From positions 538-8,173 of the forward strand of contig JAJYUO010000052.1 in assembly GCA_021792485.1 (NCBI GenBank): a stretch of DNA of 7,636 bases, in the 5' to 3' direction. A program made the position numbers and the translations under genes. Below, in pieces: positions 1 to 5,271 of the stretch. Origin of the DNA: Thermoplasmata archaeon (GTDB lineage Archaea > Thermoplasmatota > Thermoplasmata > Lutacidiplasmatales > UBA184). Position 1 is the stretch's first letter. The number at the start of each line of letters is the position of its first letter. The notes beneath the pieces were generated by a model. It had not been told where the DNA came from. It searched no databases and saw nothing but the letters and a program-made list of their open reading frames with translations.

Positions 1-717
1 GTACGCGGCAAGAGAGCGGTCGGCCCGATCGATCGCCGGCGTCGCAGTCCCTTCCTCGCGCAATGCCGTCGGAAGCTCCTCGGCGGCCAGCGGTTCCGGA
101 GCGATCTCGATTCGAGCCTGTGGGAACTCTCGCCGGGCCCGCTGCGCGAGTTCCTGCGAAGACTCTCCGGGGACATCGATGAGCAGTTCTCGGGGGAAGA
201 ACGGGGCGAGGCGGATCCAGAGCGTTTCGTTCCCCGGTCCTTCCGATGTCCCGTGGTACCACTCCCCGGTCGAGACGTCGACCGCCGCCCAGGAGTCTCC
301 GTCCCGTCCGGCATGGGCGATCGCGAGGAAGTTGTGGTCCGGCCCGCCGAGGATCCCCTCCTCGACGGCCGTGCCGGGCGTGACCACCCTCGTCACCTCG
401 CGCCGAACGAGCCCTTTCGCTTCGTGCGGATCCTCGACCTGGTCGCAGAGGGCGATCCGATGTCCCTTGTGGACCAGCCGGGCGAGGTAGGTTTCAATCG
501 CATGGTAGGGAACGCCGGCCATGGGGAGTCGCTGGCCGCTCGCGTCCGGCCCTCGGGCGGTCAGCTGGATGTCCAACTCGCGCGCCAGGAGCTTGGCATC
601 GTCGCCGAACGTCTCAAAGAAGTCTCCGACGCGGAACAGGACGAGATGGCCGGGATATCGCTGGCGGACCCGCTCGTATTGTTCGATCAGCGGGGTCGCC
701 GCTGCGGGTGCGCTCAT
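1..717 (-). CDS. mutS: DNA mismatch repair protein MutS, N-terminal part (truncated by window edge)
   Basis: The first 239 codons of a MutS1-type mismatch sensor; the gene continues beyond the left edge. Residues 8-117 match the mismatch-recognition domain. GDFFETF at 31-37 contains the Phe-x-Glu motif (F33, E35) that stacks on and contacts the mispaired base in bacterial MutS. It is followed by MAGVPYH (66-72), LCDQVEDP (90-97) and REVTRVVTPGT (106-116), all hallmarks of the family. Residues from about 125 to the edge fit the connector domain. The core, lever, clamp and ATPase domains would lie outside the window. The ATG at 717 is chosen because the homology begins eight codons later and a TATA box lies about 28 bases upstream, pointing to a leaderless message. 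Full MutS1 is patchy in archaea and is usually explained by transfer from bacteria (established knowledge), yet base composition here matches the neighbours. The Phe-x-Glu motif argues against the MutS2 and MutS5 types. Identification is very secure. Confidence 0.95.
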   Translation of the reverse strand, partial: MSAPAAATPLIEQYERVRQRYPGHLVLFRVGDFFETFGDDAKLLARELDIQLTARGPDASGQRLPMAGVPYHAIETYLARLVHKGHRIALCDQVEDPHEAKGLVRREVTRVVTPGTAVEEGILGGPDHNFLAIAHAGRDGDSWAAVDVSTGEWYHGTSEGPGNETLWIRLAPFFPRELLIDVPGESSQELAQRARREFPQARIEIAPEPLAAEELPTALREEGTATPAIDRADRSLAAY

Positions 718-740
718 CCGCACGGTGACGAGAGCCCGCC

Positions 741-749
741 CATATATCC
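741..749 (-). promoter_or_regulatory. TATA box for mutS
   Basis: On the minus strand the sequence reads GGATATATG, an AT-rich island in GC-rich DNA. Its centre lies about 28 bases upstream of the mutS ATG. With the usual archaeal TATA-to-start distance of about 25 bases, transcription would begin at or within a few bases of the ATG. No Shine-Dalgarno sequence is seen, which agrees with a leaderless transcript. Confidence 0.6.
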
Positions 750-768
750 TGCAGGACGGGACGAGGGG

Positions 769-852
769 CGCTGAGGGGGAGATTTGAACTCCCGAGGCGT
801 CGCCGCCACCAGCTTTCAAGGCTGGCGCCTTTCCGGGCTAGGCTACCTCAGC
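769..852 (-). tRNA. tRNA-Ser(UGA)
   Basis: A complete class II cloverleaf is read on the minus strand. The acceptor stem GCTGAGG/CCTCAGC has 7 pairs, with discriminator G at 769. The D arm has a GCC/GGC stem. The anticodon stem CCAGC/GCTGG holds the loop CTTGAAA with anticodon TGA at 818-816. The long variable arm has a GGCG/CGCC stem closed by a GCGA loop, and the T arm is GGGAG-TTCAAAT-CTCCC. The long variable arm and G73 are serine features in archaea. CCA is not encoded, so it must be added after transcription. There is no intron. The gene lies on the same strand as tRNA-Gly (upstream) and mutS (downstream), with 51 bases before the mutS start. Confidence 0.96.
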
Positions 853-878
853 GCGGGAGGACCCATGCCAGCGGTGCC

Positions 879-886
879 GGATAAAC
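879..886 (-). promoter_or_regulatory. Possible TATA box for tRNA-Ser
   Basis: The minus strand reads GTTTATCC, centred about 30 bases ahead of the tRNA-Ser 5' end. This suits an archaeal tRNA promoter with a very short leader. The match is modest. Co-transcription with the upstream tRNA-Gly, which ends only 64 bases before tRNA-Ser begins, is an alternative. Confidence 0.35.
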
Positions 887-916
887 GTCGCGCCTCCGGA
901 AGATAGACCGGCGGAA

Positions 917-1021
917 TGCAGGTGCCGGGAGCTTCCCGCACGGAGGGGGGGTGCCCTCCGTCGATTTGAACCCGGGTGGTCAGCTTGGAGGGCTGACATC
1001 CTACCACTAGATTACACCTGC
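917..1021 (-). tRNA. tRNA-Gly(UCC) with a 34-base intron in the T-loop
   Basis: Read on the minus strand, 965-1021 holds the acceptor 5' strand GCAGGTG, T8-A9, D arm ATCT-AGTGGTA-GGAT, anticodon arm TCAGC-CCTCCAA-GCTGA, a four-base variable loop, T-stem CCGGG and the first six T-loop bases TTCAAA. The rest (T60, T-stem CCCGG, acceptor CACCTGC, discriminator A) lies at 917-930. Joining the parts gives a 71-base tRNA with perfect 7-bp acceptor and 5-bp T stems. Without removing 931-964 the T arm cannot form. Anticodon TCC is at 989-987; C35, C36, G1-C72, C2-G71 and A73 agree with glycine identity. Oddities are C33 in place of the near-universal U33 and an A10-U25 pair in the D stem. CCA is not encoded. 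A search that does not allow introns outside the anticodon loop would probably miss this gene or place its end wrongly. Confidence 0.88.
931..964 (-). other. tRNA intron at position 59/60 (T-loop), bulge-helix-bulge-like
   Basis: The 34 bases form their own hairpin: ACGGAGGG pairs perfectly with CCCTCCGT around a CACCCC loop. Next to it the exon and intron bases can fold as outer helix CCGGG/CCCGG (the T-stem), 3' bulge GCT, central helix TTCA/GGAA (three pairs plus a closing A-G mismatch), and 5' bulge AAT. Cutting both three-base bulges after their second base releases exactly 931-964 and joins A59 to T60, restoring TTCAAAT. This is how the archaeal tRNA splicing endonuclease recognises introns. 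A repeated TC at both borders makes the exact cut position ambiguous by two bases from sequence alone. Non-canonical intron sites, including the T arm, are known mainly from Thermoproteota. Confidence 0.82.
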
Positions 1022-1054
1022 ACCGACCGCCGGTCCCGGCGGCCACCGACCCGG

Positions 1055-1067
1055 CCTATCTTAATTT
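1055..1067 (-). promoter_or_regulatory. TATA box for tRNA-Gly, overlapping the end of cgi121
   Basis: The minus strand reads AAATTAAGATAGG, the most AT-rich spot in the area. It is centred about 40 bases upstream of the tRNA 5' end, which would give a leader of roughly 12-15 bases for RNase P to remove. The element includes the TAA stop codon of cgi121 (1061-1063), so the gene end and the tRNA promoter share the same bases. Confidence 0.5.
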
Positions 1068-1630
1068 GGTGGGCGGCCCGCATGGGAGGGCCCGGTGGGC
1101 GCGAGGTCGACCAGCGCTACCCGTTCGAGTACCAGACCCTCCCACGACGATCTCGGGACGGCGCCGCGCTCGGCGCCCGTGATGCCGAGTCGCTCCATCG
1201 TCGCCTCGTCCGGTTCCCGGGGAAAGACCGTCGTGTCCGCGACGAGGTGGAACGCCGCGAGAGTCTCCTCTAAGGAGCGCGGCCGCTCCACCACGAGCAC
1301 GAACTCTTCGGTCGACGGACCCACACCCACCTTCGCCAGCGCTCGTGCGAGCTGATCCTCCCCTGAGACGTAGAGCGCGAACTCGGCTCCACGATCGCGC
1401 AGTCGTTGCGCGCCGGACCGGCGGCTGCGGCCAAGGTGCGCCCAAGCGGAAACGAGATGGCGCTCGCCCGCGATCGAACGAGCGTCGAAAAGGGCAATCA
1501 GAGCCTCGGAGGCTCCGCTCTCGTGGCGCAGCATCGCGATGAGCTCCGAAGCGGACGGGATCCCGAGAGTTTCGCGGCGCGCTCCCGTAATGAGGAGCGA
1601 GCGCTCCACGGGCAGGCGCGACGCGCTCAT
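1061..1630 (-). CDS. cgi121: KEOPS complex subunit Cgi121
   Basis: A 189-residue protein. Cgi121 belongs to KEOPS (with Bud32, Kae1 and Pcc1), the cytoplasmic machine that places the t6A modification at A37 of tRNAs reading ANN codons; in archaea Cgi121 binds the tRNA 3' end and activates Bud32 (family knowledge). Family features here are the basic N-terminal strand LLITGARRE (12-20), the stretch D49-A50-R51 followed by HLVSAWAH (58-65), and the segment ALYVSGEDQLARAL (85-98) followed by KVGV, the usual sugar-of-signature LYxSGxxQIxxAL pattern. Typical members have about 150 residues; this one carries a low-complexity tail from about 155. The ATG at 1630 is chosen because GGAG lies nine bases ahead, inside the last codons of the hydrolase gene, and because the family match begins shortly after. 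The two genes are 4 bases apart and probably share one transcript. The assignment rests on motif recognition and is good but not absolute. Confidence 0.8.
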   Translation of the reverse strand: MSASRLPVERSLLITGARRETLGIPSASELIAMLRHESGASEALIALFDARSIAGERHLVSAWAHLGRSRRSGAQRLRDRGAEFALYVSGEDQLARALAKVGVGPSTEEFVLVVERPRSLEETLAAFHLVADTTVFPREPDEATMERLGITGAERGAVPRSSWEGLVLERVALVDLAPTGPSHAGRPPN

Positions 1631-1634
1631 TCGC

Positions 1635-2249
1635 CTACTCCTGCTCCATGAAACGGAGAAACTCGTCGAGCGTGCGCACTTCGAGCGTGTAGTTGTCGCG
1701 CTTCTCGTCGCCGATCGTGGAGGTCGGCGTCGGTCCGTAATCATGGCCCGGGAGCACCACAAGGTCGTCCGGCAGCGCGCGGACCTTGTGAATCAGCGTG
1801 TCAAACATCTGAGCAGTATCGCCGCCCGGGAGGTCGGTGCGCCCGCACTCTCCGACGAACAGAGTGTCGCCGGTCGCCACGTACGGGTCGAATCGATAGA
1901 ACACAGAGTCCGGCGTGTGCCCGGGCGTCCCGATGACCTCGATGTGCAGCGTCCCGACATCGAGGGAGCTGCCGTCCTCGACGGAGATGTCCTGGGCGAT
2001 CGGCGCCGCGCGATGGGCGACGACCTTCGCGCCGGTGTGCTCCTTCACCCGCGCGTTCCCTGCGGTATGGTCCGGATGCCGGTGGGTGTTCAGGATGAAC
2101 CGAACCCGGACGTTGTGCCGGTCGATCGCGTCGAGCAGGTCGGTCGGCTCGAACGACGGATCGATCACGAATCCCTCACCCCCGTCCCGGTCTGCGACGA
2201 GGTAGCTGAAGTTCTGGTAGGGACCGATGTGCAGCTGTTCTAACAGCAC
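1635..2249 (-). CDS. Metallo-beta-lactamase-fold hydrolase (ETHE1/glyoxalase II-like)
   Basis: Numbered from a GTG start at 2249 the protein has 204 residues. It carries the metal-binding motif THRHPDH (H56, H58, D60, H61), then H111 in GTPGH, D128 in ATGDTL, and H169 in LPGHDYG: the full ligand set of the MBL fold. The segment GECGRTDLPGGD (133-144) and the STIG stretch after PGHDYG resemble ETHE1-type persulfide dioxygenases and relatives, where the residues equivalent to H56, H111 and D128 hold one iron. Glyoxalase II-like thioester hydrolysis is the main alternative; the substrate cannot be read from sequence, and most archaea lack glutathione. The open frame extends to another GTG at 2279, adding ten residues. 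I prefer 2249 because family members begin just before EQLxxGPxxNF and because a TATA-like box lies about 26 bases upstream. It is the first gene of a pair with cgi121. The protein is soluble, with no signal peptide. Confidence 0.85.
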   Translation of the reverse strand: MLLEQLHIGPYQNFSYLVADRDGGEGFVIDPSFEPTDLLDAIDRHNVRVRFILNTHRHPDHTAGNARVKEHTGAKVVAHRAAPIAQDISVEDGSSLDVGTLHIEVIGTPGHTPDSVFYRFDPYVATGDTLFVGECGRTDLPGGDTAQMFDTLIHKVRALPDDLVVLPGHDYGPTPTSTIGDEKRDNYTLEVRTLDEFLRFMEQE

Positions 2250-2270
2250 GACCCCCAGGAGGAGAGAGCG

Positions 2271-2279
2271 GTATTTCAC
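2271..2279 (-). promoter_or_regulatory. TATA-like box for the MBL hydrolase-cgi121 pair
   Basis: The minus strand reads GTGAAATAC, centred about 26 bases before the preferred GTG start at 2249. The spacing matches the leaderless arrangement seen elsewhere in this window. It overlaps the alternative GTG start at 2279, so both cannot be right. Confidence 0.35.
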
Positions 2280-2339
2280 GCGTGCCGGGGGCCGTTCGAT
2301 CTCGGCCTAGGATGGGCCCCTTCCGCGCTCGCCCGCTCC

Positions 2340-2347
2340 TTTTATCT
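2340..2347 (+). promoter_or_regulatory. TATA box for the ABC exporter operon
   Basis: TTTTATCT is an isolated AT-rich block in the 173-base divergent region between the hydrolase and the exporter. Transcription about 25 bases downstream would leave a leader of roughly 50 bases that contains the GGAGG site, so this message has a leader, unlike several neighbours. Confidence 0.5.
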
Positions 2348-2411
2348 GCGCGCGTATCGGCCGCACCCAGATGCAGAACCGACGCCCGTCCGGTCGGGCC
2401 CATCGGGGATT

Positions 2412-2416
2412 GGAGG
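2412..2416 (+). promoter_or_regulatory. Shine-Dalgarno site that fixes the ATPase start
   Basis: GGAGG lies six bases before the ATG at 2423. It decides against the longer open frame that reaches back to an ATG at 2282, whose extra 47 residues (Arg- and Pro-rich) have no relation to ABC ATPases. Confidence 0.8.
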
Positions 2417-2422
2417 ACTTCG

Positions 2423-3433
2423 ATGAGTGACCTTGCGATCGCGACGCAGGACCTCGTGAAGGTCTATGGTGGCACCGTCCGGGCCCTCGACGGGATCTCC
2501 TTCCACGTCCAGCCCGGGGAGGCGTTCGGTCTTCTGGGGCCCAACGGCGCCGGCAAGACGACCACGATCTCGATCCTGACGACGCTCGTCCGCGTGACGA
2601 GTGGGCGGGCGCTGGTCGACGGGCTTGACGTCACCCAGCAACCCGAGGAGGTGCGCCGACGCATCGGACTCGCGTTCCAGATCTCGACCGCCGACGGAGA
2701 GCTCACGGGCCGAGAGAATCTCGAGGTCGAAGCGGGCCTTCAAGGCATGAGCCGCTCCGAGTCGAAGAGCCGCATTCGCGAACTCCTTCAGCAGATGGAC
2801 CTGGCCCCGTACGCCGACCGAGCGGTGAAGGGATACTCGGGAGGGATGCGCCGACGCCTCGAGCTCGCGGTCGGCATCGTCCATCAACCCCGGATTCTCT
2901 TTTTGGATGAGCCGACGCTCGGCCTCGACCCGCAAGGACGGGCCGGATTCTGGAAGTACCTTAGGGATCTGCGTCACGACACCGGACTGACCCTCCTCCT
3001 GAGCACCCACTACCTAGAGGAGGCCGACCAGTTGTGCGACCGGATCGCGATCGTCGACCACGGCAAGATCGTCGGCGCGGGCACGCCGGCCGAACTCAAG
3101 GAGAAGACCGGAGGGGATTCCGTCGTCGTGAAGCCCACGAAGGGAGAGGACCTGACCGTTCTCCTCCAGGCAATCCCAGGGGTCCAAGGCGTCACACGCA
3201 AGGACGGGTTCTTTCGGGTCAAGTGTTCCCGAGGCGAGCCGCTCGTCCCATCGATTGTCACGACGTGCGACCGCGCCGGGGTCGAACTCGCGAGCGTGGA
3301 GATCCGCAAGCCGAGCCTGGACGAAGTCTTCCTCGAACTCACGGGCCGCGCGTATCGCGGCGAGGAGGAGCCCGACACGGCCGGATTTATCTCCGAGCGA
3401 ATGAACGCGATGCACCGCCAAGGAAGGCCCTGA
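2423..3433 (+). CDS. ABC-2-type exporter, ATP-binding subunit (DrrA-like)
   Basis: A 336-residue cytoplasmic ATPase that powers the permease encoded next. All ABC elements are present in order: Walker A GPNGAGKT (39-46), Q-loop Q86, signature YSGGMRRR (138-145), Walker B ILFLDEP (158-164) with catalytic E163, D-loop GLD (167-169), and switch H196 in LLSTHYLEEAD. The signature form YSGGMRRRLE and the THYLEEAD stretch are typical of the drug-resistance exporter (DRA) family with DrrA and of natural-product or lipid exporters. Residues from about 225 form the C-terminal accessory domain common in this family, closing with KPSLDEVFLELTGR (297-310). The last 25 residues are a variable tail. Its TGA overlaps the permease ATG (TGATG), implying translational coupling. 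The real substrate is unknown; DrrA relatives export many hydrophobic compounds. All catalytic residues are intact, so it should be active. Confidence 0.95.
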   Translation: MSDLAIATQDLVKVYGGTVRALDGISFHVQPGEAFGLLGPNGAGKTTTISILTTLVRVTSGRALVDGLDVTQQPEEVRRRIGLAFQISTADGELTGRENLEVEAGLQGMSRSESKSRIRELLQQMDLAPYADRAVKGYSGGMRRRLELAVGIVHQPRILFLDEPTLGLDPQGRAGFWKYLRDLRHDTGLTLLLSTHYLEEADQLCDRIAIVDHGKIVGAGTPAELKEKTGGDSVVVKPTKGEDLTVLLQAIPGVQGVTRKDGFFRVKCSRGEPLVPSIVTTCDRAGVELASVEIRKPSLDEVFLELTGRAYRGEEEPDTAGFISERMNAMHRQGRP

Positions 3434-4248
3434 TGCTGCGCGAGCTCGGCGCGCTGCTGCGGCGGGAGTTCCTCCGGTACATCCGGACCCCCGTCTGGAT
3501 CATGTCGAGCTTGCTCGTCCCCATCCTATATTTGGTGCTCTTCGGGCAGGGATTCGGCTCGATCAACGAGCTCTGCCTGCAGCCCGGCGCCTGCCTTGGA
3601 GCCCCGAACTACTTCTCGTTCTTCTCCGTCGGGATGGTCGGGTTCGTCGCCCTCACGATGTCCCTGTTCTCGGGAGCGAACGTCATCTTTGACAAGGGTC
3701 TCGGGATCGTGAAGCGTCAGGTCGCGACGCCCGCGCCGCGTTCATCGATATTCCTTTCGCCCCTCCTATTCCGCTCGCTGATGGGGCTCATCCCGACGTT
3801 CCTCGTCTTGGGCCTTGCGGTCCTGCTCGCGCATGTATCGGGGTTTGTCGGCCTCACGATCTCGGGCTCCCCCGGCGTGGTGGGCGCCTCGGAGATCTTC
3901 GCCGCGGTCCTCGTGCTCTCCTTGATGTTCAACGCGCTGTTCCTCGCGTTTGGCTTCGCCTTCGAGAGCCCGCAGTCGTACTTCGGCGTCGTCAACCTCC
4001 TCAACCTGCCGATCCTCTTCCTGTCGAACGCCCTGTATCCTCCGACCACCGAGCCGGGCTGGCTGCGGAACATCGCGGCCTACAACCCGGTGTCGATGTG
4101 CGTGAACGTCCTGAGGGAAACCCTGTTCAGCTCGTCGCGGTTCTACAGCTATCCGCCGGAGATTTACCTCGCCGGTCTCCTCGGCTGGGCGGCCCTCTTC
4201 ATCGCGATCGCGCTCGTCTTGGCCCGGCGGGCCCTGCGCACGCCGTAG
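3433..4248 (+). CDS. ABC-2-type exporter, membrane subunit (DrrB-like)
   Basis: A 271-residue integral membrane protein that pairs with the preceding ATPase to form a half-and-half exporter (probably two of each). A basic N-terminus (RREFLRYIRTP) leads into about six hydrophobic helices near residues 20-39, 60-82, 107-135, 153-177, 182-203 and 245-264. FLSNALYPP (196-204) and YNPVSMCVNVLRETLF (217-232) near the C-terminus are characteristic of the ABC2 membrane family. The polar loop between helices 1 and 2 has two cysteines, C48 and C54, which could form a disulfide if this loop faces outside. The start is the ATG at 3433, overlapping the upstream stop; the frame remains open further upstream, but that part only shadows the ATPase gene. 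The stop is 7 bases from the stop of the convergent gene. Substrate unknown. Confidence 0.92.
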   Translation: MLRELGALLRREFLRYIRTPVWIMSSLLVPILYLVLFGQGFGSINELCLQPGACLGAPNYFSFFSVGMVGFVALTMSLFSGANVIFDKGLGIVKRQVATPAPRSSIFLSPLLFRSLMGLIPTFLVLGLAVLLAHVSGFVGLTISGSPGVVGASEIFAAVLVLSLMFNALFLAFGFAFESPQSYFGVVNLLNLPILFLSNALYPPTTEPGWLRNIAAYNPVSMCVNVLRETLFSSSRFYSYPPEIYLAGLLGWAALFIAIALVLARRALRTP

Positions 4249-4258
4249 CGCCTCGCTA
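4246..4258. terminator. Small palindrome joining two convergent stop codons
   Basis: TAGCG and CGCTA form a five-base inverted repeat around CCT. The left arm begins with the permease TAG stop, and the right arm is the minus-strand gene's TAG read in reverse. A short hairpin is possible for both transcripts, but there is no T-run on either side, so a role in termination is only a possibility. Confidence 0.25.
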
Positions 4259-5164
4259 GAGCGTGGCTTCGCGCTCCTCGTCCCCGGGATAGCGTCGGCC
4301 GGTCACCGCGTTCAGCACGACGCGGCCGGCGGTGCCCTCAAAGTACCAGAACGGGACGTAGATGCGGCCGAACTGACCGACCCGCACGTCCTCCGGGCGC
4401 GGCGGTACCCTTCGGGTCTCGACCACGACGGTGCCTCCGTGCTGTTCGGTGTGGTCGACTCGCACGGCGTGGCGGCGGCGGATCCACTCGGTCGCAATCG
4501 CGCGCGCGTCGTCGGCCGCAATCTCGGCGTCCGGGAGCGACATCCGTTCTTCCGGGAGCGCCCCGAGCTCGTAGTCGCTCGGCTCCCAGCTCTCAGCACG
4601 TCCGCGTACCGCGTTGACCGCGACGAGGTGCTCGCTGGTCCGTCCGGGCCCACCGTGAGGGGATGGGGCCCGGACCCGGTACGGGGCGACGAGGTACGGG
4701 ACCCAACGAAGGACGGGCCGCAGACCCGGCTCGGTGACGATCCGCTCCGCCTCCTCGCGGGCAAGGCGGGGCAGGACCGCTTGGTCTCCCGGTGGAACGA
4801 CCGACGGTGGGAGCTCCAGAGCATCGTCGGGCGCGGCCGCTTCCGCCCTCTCCTCGGCGGCGCCGAGGAGGATCTCCCCCAAAGCGAGCGCGATGGTCGC
4901 GGGCGTAAACACCTCGATGCCGCGATCCCCGGCGAGCGACCGAGCCACGTCTCCCGGCTCGGCCGGGTACACGATCGCGCGATGGATGGCATCGGGCGGG
5001 AATGCGGGCTCGACGTCCCGCGGGGAGCGCACGTCGCGCAACAAGACGATGACGCGGCGCTCCGAAGATCGCACGGCCGCCCACCCTTCCGGGCGCTCGG
5101 AGACCTGGTACTCGGCGGCCTCGAGCAGGCGGCGGAGCCGTCGTAGCGCATCGTCGGGCCCCAT
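4256..5164 (-). CDS. Uncharacterised 302-residue protein with duplicated C-terminal unit
   Basis: I do not recognise this gene. Three parts can be seen. Residues 1-102 form a compact alternating strand/helix region ending ...IEVFTPATIALALGEILL, somewhat like a restriction-endonuclease-type fold but without the expected catalytic lysine pattern, so any such kinship would be to an inactive form (inference). Residues 103-130 are an Ala/Pro-rich linker. The rest appears to be two related units, 136-189 and 218-290. Each starts with a helix (EEAERIVTE; DDARAIATEW), has a strand with a VP-aromatic core (WVPYL; YVPFW) and ends NAVxGR (184-189; 285-290). There is no signal peptide or membrane helix, so it is probably cytoplasmic. 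A TATA box about 27 bases ahead supports the ATG at 5164 and a leaderless message. It is divergent from cdc48 with a 107-base shared promoter region. The frame shows clean coding character through to the stop, with no break. Confidence 0.75.
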   Translation of the reverse strand: MGPDDALRRLRRLLEAAEYQVSERPEGWAAVRSSERRVIVLLRDVRSPRDVEPAFPPDAIHRAIVYPAEPGDVARSLAGDRGIEVFTPATIALALGEILLGAAEERAEAAAPDDALELPPSVVPPGDQAVLPRLAREEAERIVTEPGLRPVLRWVPYLVAPYRVRAPSPHGGPGRTSEHLVAVNAVRGRAESWEPSDYELGALPEERMSLPDAEIAADDARAIATEWIRRRHAVRVDHTEQHGGTVVVETRRVPPRPEDVRVGQFGRIYVPFWYFEGTAGRVVLNAVTGRRYPGDEEREATL

Positions 5165-5185
5165 GAAAGGGACCCATGTCCGGAC

Positions 5186-5195
5186 GATAGATATC
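5186..5195 (-). promoter_or_regulatory. TATA box for the 302-residue protein gene
   Basis: The minus strand reads GATATCTATC, centred about 27 bases before the ATG at 5164. There is no Shine-Dalgarno sequence in between, so the transcript is probably leaderless. The box is about 45 bases from the cdc48 TATA box in the same divergent region. Confidence 0.55.
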
Positions 5196-5237
5196 TCCCT
5201 AACCTGCGAGTCGCGGGCTTCCTCGCGCGGAGATACT

Positions 5238-5246
5238 CTATATATC
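5238..5246 (+). promoter_or_regulatory. TATA box for cdc48
   Basis: CTATATATC is the strongest TATA-like sequence in the window, preceded by a purine-rich GCGGAGA stretch that could serve as a TFB recognition element. Its centre is about 30 bases before the ATG at 5272, giving a leader of only a few bases or none. Confidence 0.65.
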
Positions 5247-5271
5247 GCACCCCTCCCGTTGATAGAGCGCG

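Noticed and set aside
253..774. A 173-codon plus-strand open frame opposite mutS
   Set aside because: The opposite strand encodes an unmistakable MutS N-terminus over the same bases.
931..964. Reading the ACGGAGGG/CCCTCCGT hairpin as an intrinsic terminator of an unrelated RNA
   Set aside because: There is no T-run after the stem. The hairpin lies exactly between two halves of one tRNA T arm, and its removal restores a perfect cloverleaf, so an intron explains it better.
1539..2243. A 234-codon plus-strand open frame opposite the MBL hydrolase
   Set aside because: The minus strand carries a full set of MBL metal ligands and cgi121. The plus frame reads as an Arg/Val/Asp-rich shadow with no recognisable motif.
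2282..2422. N-terminal 47-residue extension of the ABC ATPase from an upstream ATG
   Set aside because: A strong GGAGG six bases before the ATG at 2423 and the normal family N-terminus favour the shorter form. The extension has no ABC similarity and spans the likely promoter.
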